DNA from: Ameyamaea chiangmaiensis
GTDB lineage: Bacteria; Pseudomonadota; Alphaproteobacteria; Acetobacterales; Acetobacteraceae
Assembly: GCF_025995235.1 (NCBI RefSeq)
Contig: NZ_BAPT01000057.1
Location: 136,970-200,969 of the forward strand
Length of the DNA: 64,000 bases
Direction of reading: 5' to 3'
The position numbers and the translations under genes were made by a program. Below, in pieces: positions 18,148 to 26,515 of the stretch. The notes beneath the pieces were generated by a model. It searched no databases and had not been told where the DNA came from. It was given only the letters and a program-made list of their open reading frames with translations. Every line of letters begins with the position of its first letter. The first letter of the stretch is position 1.

Positions 18148-18170
18148 GCCGGACCCTTTTTTGTCCGGTA
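18148..18170 (+). promoter_or_regulatory. Hairpin between rpsB and tsf
   Basis: CCGGAC pairs with GTCCGG around a loop with a T run, about 20 to 40 bases before the tsf start. The T run is in the loop, not after the stem, so it is not a classical terminator. It could tune the rpsB to tsf ratio by attenuation or RNA processing. The coordinates are approximate to a base or two. Confidence 0.3.
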
Positions 18171-18189
18171 CGAACTGGGAGAGAGAGAC

Positions 18190-19095
18190 ATGGCGGAAAT
18201 CACCGCGGCTCTGGTGAAAGAACTGCGCGAGAAGACTGGCGCGGGCATGATGGACTGCAAGAAGGCCCTCAATGAGGCCGCTGGCGACATCGAGGCGGCC
18301 GTTGACTGGCTGCGCACGAAGGGTCTGGCCGCTGCCGCGAAGAAGTCCGGCCGTGTGACGGCCGAGGGTCTAGTCGGCGTTGCCTCCGCCCCCAAGGTTG
18401 CGGCGATGGTCGAAGTGAACGCCGAGACCGACTTCGTTGCCCGCAACGAGGCCTTCCAGGGCTTCGTCGAGGCGGTGGCCAAGGCGGCGCTGGAGGTTGG
18501 TGACGACCTTGAGACGCTGAAGGCCGCGCCGCTGCCGACCGGTCGCACGGTGGCCGAGGAACTGACCCACCTGATCGCCACGATCGGCGAGAACATGGCC
18601 ATCCGCCGCGCCCGCGTGCTGCGCGTGCCGTCCGGTGTGGTTGCGAGCTACGTCCATTCCGCGCTGAAGCCCGGTCTGGGCAAGATCGGCGTTCTGGCGG
18701 CGATCGAGGCGCCGTCCGAGAGCGATGCGCTGGAACTGCTGGGCCGTCAGATCGGTATGCATGTCGCCGCGACGCGTCCGAGCGCGCTGGACATCACGGG
18801 TGTCGACCCCGAGGCGCTCGAGCGTGAGCGCGTGGTGCTGGTCGAGCAGGCACGCGCGTCGGGCAAGCCCGAGGCGATCATCGAGAAGATGGTCGATGGC
18901 CGTATCCGCAAGTACTACGAGGAAGTGGTGCTGCTGGAGCAGGTGTGGGTGCATGACGGCGAGAGCCGCGTGAGCGCGGTCGTGAAGAAGGCTGGCGGCA
19001 CGCTGGTCGGCTTCGAGCGCTTCCAGCTTGGCGAGGGCGTCGAGAAGGAAGAGGCCGATTTCGCGGCCGAAGTCGCGAAGGTCGCCGGCGTCTGA
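18190..19095 (+). CDS. tsf: Elongation factor Ts
   Basis: 301 aa guanine-nucleotide exchange factor for EF-Tu. The N-terminal UBA-like part contains KELREKTGAGMMDCKKAL, followed by VEVNAETDFVARNEAF, the signature that contacts EF-Tu. Length is normal. ATG 18190 follows GGGAGAGAGAG. Next is recO rather than pyrH, which is the more common follower in alphaproteobacteria. Confidence 0.97.
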   Translation: MAEITAALVKELREKTGAGMMDCKKALNEAAGDIEAAVDWLRTKGLAAAAKKSGRVTAEGLVGVASAPKVAAMVEVNAETDFVARNEAFQGFVEAVAKAALEVGDDLETLKAAPLPTGRTVAEELTHLIATIGENMAIRRARVLRVPSGVVASYVHSALKPGLGKIGVLAAIEAPSESDALELLGRQIGMHVAATRPSALDITGVDPEALERERVVLVEQARASGKPEAIIEKMVDGRIRKYYEEVVLLEQVWVHDGESRVSAVVKKAGGTLVGFERFQLGEGVEKEEADFAAEVAKVAGV

Positions 19096-19142
19096 TGCCG
19101 ATGCCGGTTTCCGACCGGGCTTGAGACGGGGCGGCGCTTCTC

Positions 19143-19910
19143 ATGGAATGGGAGGCAGCCGCCCTTGTCTTATCCGCCGTTCCATACGGCGAGGGCGGGG
19201 CGCTGGTACATGTCCTGACCGAGGAACACGGGGTGTTTCACGGTCTGGTAAGGGGCGGTGCGTCCCGCACGCAGTCCGCGCTGTGGCAGACGGGCAATCT
19301 GGCCCGCGTGCGCTGGCGGGCCCGCTTGAGTGAACAGTTGGGGCAGATCAGCGGCGAACTGATCCACGCCTCCTGCGCGCGGCTGCTGGATGCGCCGTTG
19401 GCGATGGCGATGATCGCGTCCTGCTGCGCTCTGGCGGACGGTATCCTGCCGGAACGCGAGGCCTTTCCCGACCTGTTCCTCTCGCTCGTGCGTCTGGTCA
19501 GCAAGCTCAGCCTGGACCCCGACTGGGTCGGCAGAGGTGGCGTGGCGGCGCTGCTGAGATGGGAGGCTGACCTTCTCGCGGCGTCGGGGTTTGGCCTCGA
19601 TCTGACCTGCTGTGCCGTAACGGGTGACACGCGGGACCTGTCCTATGTCTCGCCGCGCACCGGGCGCGCGGTCTCGGTCAGTGGTGCGGGTGTCTGGCGC
19701 GACAGACTCCTGCCGTTGCCGTCCCTGTTCATGAATGAGGACGAGGCCGGGTCGCCCGACGACTGGTGCGCGGGTCTCGCGCTGACCGGGTTTTTTCTCG
19801 CGCGTGATGCGTTTGGCCAGCGTCATCTGCCTCTGCCGGCCGCCCGCGACCGACTGCAGGCGCGCATGGATACCCTGGCCGCGTCATCGGTACCGGCGAC
19901 CGACGTCTGA
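19143..19910 (+). CDS. recO: DNA repair protein RecO
   Basis: 255 aa recombination mediator that loads RecA with RecR. It has the N-terminal OB-fold start (ALVLSAVPYGEGGALVHVLT, then EHGVFHGLVRG) and a helical C-terminal part including LLRWEADLLAASGFG. ATG 19143 lies 47 bases after tsf. No zinc cysteine cluster is evident; only a CC pair near residue 158. Confidence 0.88.
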   Translation: MEWEAAALVLSAVPYGEGGALVHVLTEEHGVFHGLVRGGASRTQSALWQTGNLARVRWRARLSEQLGQISGELIHASCARLLDAPLAMAMIASCCALADGILPEREAFPDLFLSLVRLVSKLSLDPDWVGRGGVAALLRWEADLLAASGFGLDLTCCAVTGDTRDLSYVSPRTGRAVSVSGAGVWRDRLLPLPSLFMNEDEAGSPDDWCAGLALTGFFLARDAFGQRHLPLPAARDRLQARMDTLAASSVPATDV

Positions 19911-19914
19911 TCGG

Positions 19915-20346
19915 TCAGAGCGTGTCGCCACCCGCGTGAATCGGGCGGGTCGGTCCCGGATCGGCATTCGTCGCCCATACGCTCCAATCCCAGCCGGGAT
20001 GGCGGTTGTTCTCGGCGACCATCGCCGATTCTTCCGCCGCCGTTGTCGGACGCGACTGGCGGTAGGCCAGATAGGCCACCGTGGTTCCCATATAGACGCA
20101 GCCGCACAGGACCGGATCGGCATACAGATAAGTCCGCCCCGCAAGGCTGGGGCGCCAGGTCATGGTCGCCGCCGGCAGCAGGTCGAGCATCACCTGCCGG
20201 GCGGTCGTATCGGCCGGATGGGCGGTAAATCCGGCAGCCGCGAGAGCGTCGCCGACATGGTCGAGGCGGCCGTACGGCGCACAGCCGCCGAGCACGGCCA
20301 CAAGCGCGAGCGTGGCGGGCAGGGTGCGCCGATGGCGGCGGGGCAT
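19915..20346 (-). CDS. Putative lipoprotein of unknown function
   Basis: 143 aa. The N-terminus is basic (MPRRHRR), followed by a hydrophobic stretch and the lipobox LGGC, so it is a likely lipoprotein with Cys about residue 21. The mature part contains LYADPVLCGCVYMGTTVAYL. It is convergent with recO and divergent from parC. I chose ATG 20346 because longer forms would overlap parC and lose the signal peptide. Confidence 0.7.
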   Translation of the reverse strand: MPRRHRRTLPATLALVAVLGGCAPYGRLDHVGDALAAAGFTAHPADTTARQVMLDLLPAATMTWRPSLAGRTYLYADPVLCGCVYMGTTVAYLAYRQSRPTTAAEESAMVAENNRHPGWDWSVWATNADPGPTRPIHAGGDTL

Positions 20347-20402
20347 GGTGGACAAATCCGGTCTCTCCGCTATGTGTCTCGGACGAAAACAGGGGGTGGC
20401 GC

Positions 20403-22592
20403 ATGGATCCGGCGGGAAAAATCGAAGAGACCAGGCTCTCCGAGGCATTGAGCGAGCGCTATCTCGCCTATGCCATGTCCACCATTATGTCGCGCTCGCT
20501 CCCCGATGTTCGGGACGGGTTGAAGCCTGTGCATCGCCGCCTGATCTATGCGATGCAGCAGCTCCGACTTGATCCCACGGCAGGGTTTAAAAAGTGTGCA
20601 CGCGTCGTCGGTGACGTGATCGGTAAATATCATCCGCACGGCGACGCTTCGGTGTACGAGGCGCTCGTGCGGCTGGCGCAGGATTTCGCCGTTCGCTATC
20701 CGCTGGTCGAAGGGCAGGGCAATTTCGGCTCGATCGACGGCGATAACGCGGCCGCGATGCGATACACCGAGGCGCGGCTGACGGCGGTTGCCAAGGCGCT
20801 TCTGGACGGGATCGATGACGACGCCGTCGACTTCCGGGCCACCTATGACGGCGAGGACGAGGAACCGATCGTCCTGCCGGGGGCGTTTCCCAATCTTCTG
20901 GCCAACGGTGCTGCCGGTATCGCGGTCGGTATGGCCACCAGCATTCCGCCGCATAACGTGGGTGAGGTCTGCGCCGCAGCACTTTTGCTGGTCAGGAAGC
21001 CCGAGGCGACGACGGCCGACCTGCTGGCGCTGATGCCGGGGCCGGACTTTCCGACCGGGGGCCTTCTGGTCGAGGACGCGGACGCGATCGCGCGTGCGTA
21101 TGAGACGGGCCGGGGCTCGTTCCGGATGCGGGCGAAATGGTCGGTTGAACAGGGGCGTTTTGGCACCTGGTGCATCGTGGTGACGGAAATTCCCTATCAG
21201 GTGCAGAAATCGCGCCTGATCGAGCAGATCGCCGAGTTGATGGAGCAGAAGAAACTGCCCCTGCTGGGTGATATCCGCGACGAAAGCACGACCGACATCC
21301 GTCTGGTGCTGGAGCCCCGCACACGCGGGGTCGAGCCCGAAGTGCTGATGGAGACGCTGTTCCGTGCCACGCCGCTGGAAAGCCGGTTCAGCCTGAACAT
21401 GAACGTGCTCGGCGCCGACCGGGTGCCCGGCGTGCTCGGCCTTCGCGCGGTCCTGCGGGCGTGGCTCGATCATCGTCACGAGGTTCTGGTCCGGCGCAGC
21501 CAGCATCGTTTGCGCGCGGTGGAACGGCGGCTGGAAATCCTGAACGGCTTTCTGGCGGTCTATCTGAACCTCGATGACGTCATCCGCATTATCCGCGAGG
21601 AGGACGACGCCAAGGCCAGCTTGATGGCGACGTTTTCCCTGACGGACCTGCAGGCGGAGTCCGTCCTCAATATGCGGTTGCGCAGTCTGCGCCGGTTGGA
21701 GGAGATCGAGATCCGCAAGGAGCACGGCGCCCTTTCCGAAGAGCGCGCCGGTCTTGAGGCGCTTCTAGCGGACGAGGGGCTGCGGTGGAAGCGGATCGGC
21801 AAGGAGATCGAGGCCACACGCCGCCAGTTCGGCGATGGTGCCTTGGGGGCCCGGCGGACGGAGCTTGCCGCGCCGCCCGCCCCGGTCGACCTGACTGCGG
21901 CCGTTGCCGTGGAGCGGGAGTCGCTGACGGTCCTTTTGTCTGAAAAGGGCTGGATTCGCGCGGTGAAGGGCCACGGCATCGACGCGGCTTCGCAGAAATT
22001 CAAGGAAGGGGACAAACTGGCGCGGGCGGTCGAGTGCCAGAGCACGGACCGGCTGTGCGCGTTTGCCACCGACGGGCGTGCGTTCACGCTGAAAGCCGCC
22101 GATCTGCCGCGCGGGCGAGGGGACGGCCAGCCAATTCGTCTTCTGATCGAGTTGTCCAATGACGAGGAGCTGATAGCTCTGTTCGTCGTGGGCGATGGGC
22201 GCCGTCTGGTCGCGTCGTCGGCCGGGCGCGGCATGGTCGTGCGCGACGACGATCTGGTGGCCGAAAAGCGCACCGGCAAACAGGTGCTGAACACCAAGGA
22301 CGGCGAGAGCGCCCTGGCCTGCATCGCGGCCGAGGGCGATCACGTCGCCGTTCTGGGCCGAAACGGTCGCTTTCTGGTGTTCCCGCTTGAGCAATTGCCC
22401 GAGATGACGCGCGGTCTGGGTGTCGCGTTGCAGAAATACAAGGATGGCGGTCTGCGGGTCGCGCGCGTGTTCACGGCGTCGGCCGGGCTGGTCTGGAAAG
22501 AGGGCGGCCGGGCGCGGGCGATGACCGATCTCGCCCCATGGCTGGGCAAACGGGCCGATGGCGGCAAGCCGGCGCCGAGCTGGGCGAAGTAG
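20403..22592 (+). CDS. parC: DNA topoisomerase IV subunit A
   Basis: 729 aa subunit that cuts and passes DNA to decatenate chromosomes. The catalytic tyrosine is Tyr121 in AAMRYTEARL; the winged-helix part shows DGLKPVHRRLIYAM and GKYHPHGD. ParC rather than GyrA is suggested by the length and the short, divergent C-terminal beta-pinwheel. The residue matching the quinolone-site serine is alanine (HPHGDAS). ATG 20403. Confidence 0.93.
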   Translation: MDPAGKIEETRLSEALSERYLAYAMSTIMSRSLPDVRDGLKPVHRRLIYAMQQLRLDPTAGFKKCARVVGDVIGKYHPHGDASVYEALVRLAQDFAVRYPLVEGQGNFGSIDGDNAAAMRYTEARLTAVAKALLDGIDDDAVDFRATYDGEDEEPIVLPGAFPNLLANGAAGIAVGMATSIPPHNVGEVCAAALLLVRKPEATTADLLALMPGPDFPTGGLLVEDADAIARAYETGRGSFRMRAKWSVEQGRFGTWCIVVTEIPYQVQKSRLIEQIAELMEQKKLPLLGDIRDESTTDIRLVLEPRTRGVEPEVLMETLFRATPLESRFSLNMNVLGADRVPGVLGLRAVLRAWLDHRHEVLVRRSQHRLRAVERRLEILNGFLAVYLNLDDVIRIIREEDDAKASLMATFSLTDLQAESVLNMRLRSLRRLEEIEIRKEHGALSEERAGLEALLADEGLRWKRIGKEIEATRRQFGDGALGARRTELAAPPAPVDLTAAVAVERESLTVLLSEKGWIRAVKGHGIDAASQKFKEGDKLARAVECQSTDRLCAFATDGRAFTLKAADLPRGRGDGQPIRLLIELSNDEELIALFVVGDGRRLVASSAGRGMVVRDDDLVAEKRTGKQVLNTKDGESALACIAAEGDHVAVLGRNGRFLVFPLEQLPEMTRGLGVALQKYKDGGLRVARVFTASAGLVWKEGGRARAMTDLAPWLGKRADGGKPAPSWAK

Positions 22593-22647
22593 GCGCGCGC
22601 CATCCCCTGCGCGTGTCGCGCGCGCAGGGGTGCGATGCACAATTGGT

Positions 22648-22664
22648 GTTGCGAAGCATTCGCG
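22648..22664 (+). promoter_or_regulatory. Possible iron-regulator (Fur-like) operator before bfd
   Basis: GCGAA 22651-22655 and TTCGC 22659-22663 form an inverted repeat with a 3-base spacer, about 46 bases before the bfd start. Bacterioferritin-associated ferredoxin genes are classic iron-repressed targets, and the shape resembles alphaproteobacterial Fur-type boxes. The match is short and unproven. Confidence 0.3.
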
Positions 22665-22709
22665 TTGTGGTTAAGAACGACACGCAACAACTCCTGCGGC
22701 GTCGATTCC

Positions 22710-22919
22710 ATGATTGTGTGCTCGTGTAACCGGTTGACCCATCACGATGTTGAAGCCGCGGTTGATGGCGGCGCGACACGTCCGAAAGAGATTTACGCGT
22801 CGAAGGGATGCAAGGCGCAGTGCGGCAACTGCACGTCGGGGATTGTCTGTCTGCTGAGACAGGCCCTGATGCAGCGCGGCAATGTGTTCGACCTGTCGGC
22901 GGGGCTGGCGGCGTCCTGA
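22710..22919 (+). CDS. bfd: Bacterioferritin-associated ferredoxin-like [2Fe-2S] protein
   Basis: 69 aa. MIVCSCNRLTHHDVEAAV at the N-terminus and CKAQCGNC later supply the cysteines of the BFD-like [2Fe-2S] fold. The E. coli protein donates electrons to release iron from bacterioferritin; no bacterioferritin gene is adjacent here. ATG 22710 was chosen because the signature starts there, although the frame is open upstream. Confidence 0.85.
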   Translation: MIVCSCNRLTHHDVEAAVDGGATRPKEIYASKGCKAQCGNCTSGIVCLLRQALMQRGNVFDLSAGLAAS

Positions 22920-22941
22920 GCGCCGCGTCCCACTGAGGGGG

Positions 22942-23661
22942 TCAGGTGGCGGCCAGGTCCCGCCACGCCCCGCGTACCAGAATTTCGGCCGGCCGGAACC
23001 GGGCCTTGTAGGCCATCTTCCGGCTCTCGGCGATCCAATAGCCGAGATAGACGTAGTCCAGGCCCAGCGTTGCGGCCTGTTCGATCATCCACAGGATGGC
23101 GTTCGTGCCCAGCGACAGCCGCTCCAGCTCCGGGTCGAAGAAGCTGTAGACCGCCGACAGACCGTCGCCCAGGCGGTCCATCAGGCTGACGCAGACCAGC
23201 AGATCGTCTTGCGTTCGAAATTCGACCAGTGTCGTATCGATCGGCGTATCTTCCACCATCGCGCGGTAATCGTAGAAGTTCATCGAGGCCATATCGCCGT
23301 CGGCGTGGCGGCTTCTCTGGTAGCGCTGGAACAGGGCGAACTGTTCGGTCGTTGCGTGGGGGGGGACTTCGAACCCGTCGATCGCGCCATTGCGACGGCG
23401 GACGCGCGACTGCGAGCGGTCGGGCTGAAAGCGCGCGACGGGGATGCGGATGGGCACGCAGGCACTGCAACCCGAGCACACCGGGGCGTAGGCGATCGTG
23501 TGGCTGCGCCGGAAACCCGCGCGCGACAGGCGGTCATGCAGCGCGTCGGCATTGGGGCCGGACAGTTCCGTGACGACCTTGCGCTCCGTCCGGCCCTCCA
23601 GATACGGGCATGGCAGGGGAGAGGTCGTGTAGAAGAACTGCGGGTTGGCTGCGAACGTCAT
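22942..23661 (-). CDS. bpt: Aspartate/glutamate leucyltransferase (N-end rule)
   Basis: 239 aa enzyme of the ATE family that adds leucine to proteins with N-terminal Asp or Glu, marking them for ClpS-ClpAP. Seen motifs are CPYLEGRTERKV near residue 18, the cysteine pair region CSGCSACVPIRIPV, and LGYWIAESRKMAYK near the end. ATG 23661. It is a single gene, convergent with bfd. Confidence 0.9.
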   Translation of the reverse strand: MTFAANPQFFYTTSPLPCPYLEGRTERKVVTELSGPNADALHDRLSRAGFRRSHTIAYAPVCSGCSACVPIRIPVARFQPDRSQSRVRRRNGAIDGFEVPPHATTEQFALFQRYQRSRHADGDMASMNFYDYRAMVEDTPIDTTLVEFRTQDDLLVCVSLMDRLGDGLSAVYSFFDPELERLSLGTNAILWMIEQAATLGLDYVYLGYWIAESRKMAYKARFRPAEILVRGAWRDLAAT

Positions 23662-23740
23662 CGATCTCCCTCGGGCGGGCGTCCCGGGCTGGCCGGGCGG
23701 GGTCGTCGAGTCATCACATTGTCACACACCGTACTGTAGG

Positions 23741-23782
23741 GGGCGCCGCGCGGTTTTGCACCTCTTTCCTTGCGCGGCGCCC
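23741..23782 (-). terminator. Inverted repeat downstream of hemB
   Basis: GGGCGCCGCGC 23741-23751 pairs perfectly with GCGCGGCGCCC 23772-23782 (11 pairs, 20-base loop) between the hemB stop and bpt. No T run follows on the minus strand, so it may be an RNA-stabilising hairpin or weak terminator rather than a strong intrinsic terminator. Confidence 0.45.
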
Positions 23783-23802
23783 TGATCCGGGAGCGGCGCG
23801 GG

Positions 23803-24798
23803 TCAGCCCGCCCGCAACCGTTGCGCGGCCTCGACCGCGAAATAGGTCAGTACGCCCGACGCACCGGCGCGGATGAAGGCCAGCAGGCTTTCCATCATGG
23901 CCCGATCATGGTCGAGCCACCCGTTGCGGATGGCCGCCATCAGCATCGCGTATTCGCCAGACACCTGATAGACGAACGTGGGCACGGCGAAACGTTCATG
24001 CACACGGCTGACGATATCCAGATAGGGCATTCCTGGCTTGACCATGACCATGTCGGCGCCCTCGCGCAGGTCCATCTCGACCTCGCGCAGGGCTTCGTCA
24101 CTGTTGGCCGGGTCCATCTGGTAGGTCTTCTTGTCACCCTTGAGCAGGTCGCCCGAGCCGAGCGCGTCGCGGAACGGGCCGTAGAACGCGCTGGCGTATT
24201 TCGCGGCGTAGGACATGATCCGCGTCCCGACCATGCCCTGTTCGTCCAAAGCCCGGCGCATGGTGCCGATACGGCCGTCCATCATGTCGGACGGAGCGAG
24301 GATATCGATCCCCGCCGCCGCCTGGTTGAGCGCCTGTCCGGTCAGAACGGCGACGGACTCGTCATTGACGACGTAGCCATCGCGCACCAGTCCGTCATGG
24401 CCGTGGCTGGTGTAAGGGTCGAGGGCTACGTCGCCGATCAGCCCGATGTCGGGAAACTGGCGCTTGAGTTCGCGGGCAGCGCGGCACATCAGGTTTTCGG
24501 GGTTGAGCGCCTCGGTCCCGTGCTCGTCGCGGACCTCCATCGGCGTGACGGGGAACAGGGCCAGCGCGGGAATGCCGAGCGTGGCCGCCGGTTCGACGTG
24601 GGCCGCGAGACGATCGATGCTGACCCGTTTCTGGCCGGGCATCGACACCACCTCGGTCTCGACGTTCGTGCCTTCGGTGACGAAGATCGGCCAGATCAGG
24701 TGATCCACGCTCAGGCGATGTTCGGCGACCAGACGCCGGGTGAAGCTGTCCTGCCGGTTGCGGCGAAGACGCGTGTGCGGAAACTGGCCGACGGTCAT
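23803..24798 (-). CDS. hemB: Delta-aminolevulinic acid dehydratase (porphobilinogen synthase), Mg-type
   Basis: 331 aa enzyme joining two 5-aminolevulinate molecules to porphobilinogen in haem synthesis. Active-site lysines are in SYAAKYASAFYGPFR (about residue 198) and VKPGMPYLD (about residue 253). In the metal site, VALDPYTSHGHDG replaces the three zinc cysteines of the E. coli type, so this is the magnesium/potassium-dependent class. ATG 24798 was chosen; upstream frame is not family-like. Confidence 0.95.
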   Translation of the reverse strand: MTVGQFPHTRLRRNRQDSFTRRLVAEHRLSVDHLIWPIFVTEGTNVETEVVSMPGQKRVSIDRLAAHVEPAATLGIPALALFPVTPMEVRDEHGTEALNPENLMCRAARELKRQFPDIGLIGDVALDPYTSHGHDGLVRDGYVVNDESVAVLTGQALNQAAAGIDILAPSDMMDGRIGTMRRALDEQGMVGTRIMSYAAKYASAFYGPFRDALGSGDLLKGDKKTYQMDPANSDEALREVEMDLREGADMVMVKPGMPYLDIVSRVHERFAVPTFVYQVSGEYAMLMAAIRNGWLDHDRAMMESLLAFIRAGASGVLTYFAVEAAQRLRAG

Positions 24799-24886
24799 GG
24801 CGACCCCTCTGTTACGAAGTATTGGGGGACGCAGACTATCGGTCTCCGGCGGCCTTTGAAAACCCTGCCCTGCCGGATGACAGCCA

Positions 24887-26356
24887 TCAACGACGGGCGT
24901 GACGCAGGACGCTGTGGCGGCGGCCATAGCCGGCGTAGATCGCCAGACCGATCGCAAGCCACACGATCAGACGCAGCCAGGTCAGCCCGTCGAGCGACAC
25001 CATCATGACGCCGCAGGACACGATGCCCAGGATGGGGATGATCGGGCCGCCGGGGACGCGGAAGCGGCGTTCCATCTCGGGCGCTGTTCGTCGCAGGATC
25101 ATCGTGCCGCCGCACACCATGACGAACGCCAGCAGGGTGCCGATCGAGGTCATGTGGCCGAGTTCGGAAATAGGCAGGAACGCGCACAGTACCGAGGTCA
25201 GCGCCATGAAGAACAGGTTTGTCAGCCACGGCGTGCGCAGCCGCGGGTGAACCCGGCTGAACACTGGCGGCAGCAGCCCGTCACGCGACATGGCGTAGAA
25301 AACGCGGCTCTGCCCCAGCAGCAGGACGAGCATCACCGAGGTATAGCCGCAGATGATGCCGAGCTTGATGGCGGTTTTCAGCCAGCTGAACGGCGTCACG
25401 TTGATGGCGGTGGCCACGGGGGCGGCGTCGCCGAGCATGGCGCGGTAATTCACGAGGCCGGTCATGACGAGCGAGAAGCAGACATAGGCCAGCGTGCAGA
25501 TCGCAAGGCTGCCCAGGATGCCGATCGGCATGTCGCGCGACGGATTGCGGGTTTCCTGCGCGGCGGTGGAGACGGCGTCGAACCCGACATAGGCGAAGAA
25601 GATCGTCCCCGCCGCCCGCAGGATGCCCGAGGCGCCGTAATGGCCGAAGGTTCCGTCGTTGGCGGGCACGAACGGCGTGTAGTTCGCGCTGTTGATGAAC
25701 GGCAGGCCGAAGGCGATGAAGGCGGCGATGATGGCAAGCTTGATCACGACGATCACGGCATTGACGCGCGCGGACTCGCTGATGCCGCGGATCAGCAGGA
25801 ACGACACGGCACACACGACCACCACGGCGGGGAGGTTGGCCAGTCCGGCGACCTGATGTCCGTCGGCCAGCGTGACGGTCTGGAACGGCGACGCCAGCAG
25901 GCGTGGGGGCAGATGGAGCCCGATCTGGTCCAGAAGGGACACGACGTAGCTTGACCAGCTGACGCCCACCGTGGCCGCCCCCACCGCGTATTCGAGCACG
26001 AGGTCCCAGCCGATGATCCACGCCGCAAGTTCGCCCATGGTCATGTAGCTGTAGGTGTAGGCGCTCCCGGCCATGGGGATCATGCCCGCCAGTTCGCTGT
26101 AGCACATGCCCGCGAAGCCGCAGGCGATCGCAGCGATGATGAACGATAGTACCACCGCCGGTCCCGCGTTTTCCGACGCGGCGATCCCGGTCAGGGAAAA
26201 TAGGCCGGCACCGATGGTCGCCCCGATCCCCAGGGCCACGAGTTGCCACGGTCCGAGCGACCGGCGCAGCGTTGCCTCGCCGGAGCCTTCGTCCGCGATA
26301 ATGGGCTTGCGGCGCAGCAGTGCGGACGGCGGCGGGGCGTGAAGCGTATCGGGCAT
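24887..26356 (-). CDS. APC-family amino-acid permease (cationic amino acid transporter type)
   Basis: 489 aa with about 12 to 13 membrane helices. The first helix holds the APC substrate motif GIGATIGAGLFSLTG near residue 45, and the order of helices fits the YfnA/CAT subgroup, including FFAYVGFDAVSTAAQETRNP. It should import basic or neutral amino acids; substrate cannot be told. It is divergent from glyA across 159 bases. Confidence 0.88.
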   Translation of the reverse strand: MPDTLHAPPPSALLRRKPIIADEGSGEATLRRSLGPWQLVALGIGATIGAGLFSLTGIAASENAGPAVVLSFIIAAIACGFAGMCYSELAGMIPMAGSAYTYSYMTMGELAAWIIGWDLVLEYAVGAATVGVSWSSYVVSLLDQIGLHLPPRLLASPFQTVTLADGHQVAGLANLPAVVVVCAVSFLLIRGISESARVNAVIVVIKLAIIAAFIAFGLPFINSANYTPFVPANDGTFGHYGASGILRAAGTIFFAYVGFDAVSTAAQETRNPSRDMPIGILGSLAICTLAYVCFSLVMTGLVNYRAMLGDAAPVATAINVTPFSWLKTAIKLGIICGYTSVMLVLLLGQSRVFYAMSRDGLLPPVFSRVHPRLRTPWLTNLFFMALTSVLCAFLPISELGHMTSIGTLLAFVMVCGGTMILRRTAPEMERRFRVPGGPIIPILGIVSCGVMMVSLDGLTWLRLIVWLAIGLAIYAGYGRRHSVLRHARR

Positions 26357-26447
26357 CGATGTTCTTTCTTGGCGCCGGGATCGGTGGCGCGGAGAGGGCG
26401 GGAATGGCTGAAAACGCGTCGTTACGCTTTCTATTATCGTGGCGGAC

Positions 26448-26457
26448 GCATATATGC
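26448..26457. promoter_or_regulatory. Palindrome GCATATATGC in the permease-glyA divergent region
   Basis: A perfect 10-base palindrome in an AT-rich patch of the 159-base divergent spacer, 59 bases before glyA. It could be an operator or part of a promoter. Nothing else recognisable was seen in the spacer. Confidence 0.25.
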
Positions 26458-26515
26458 ATCAGCCATAGCGGGTCCGATGGGGCCCGCGCGTCCTGCCGCA
26501 CGGAGAATTGCCCCG

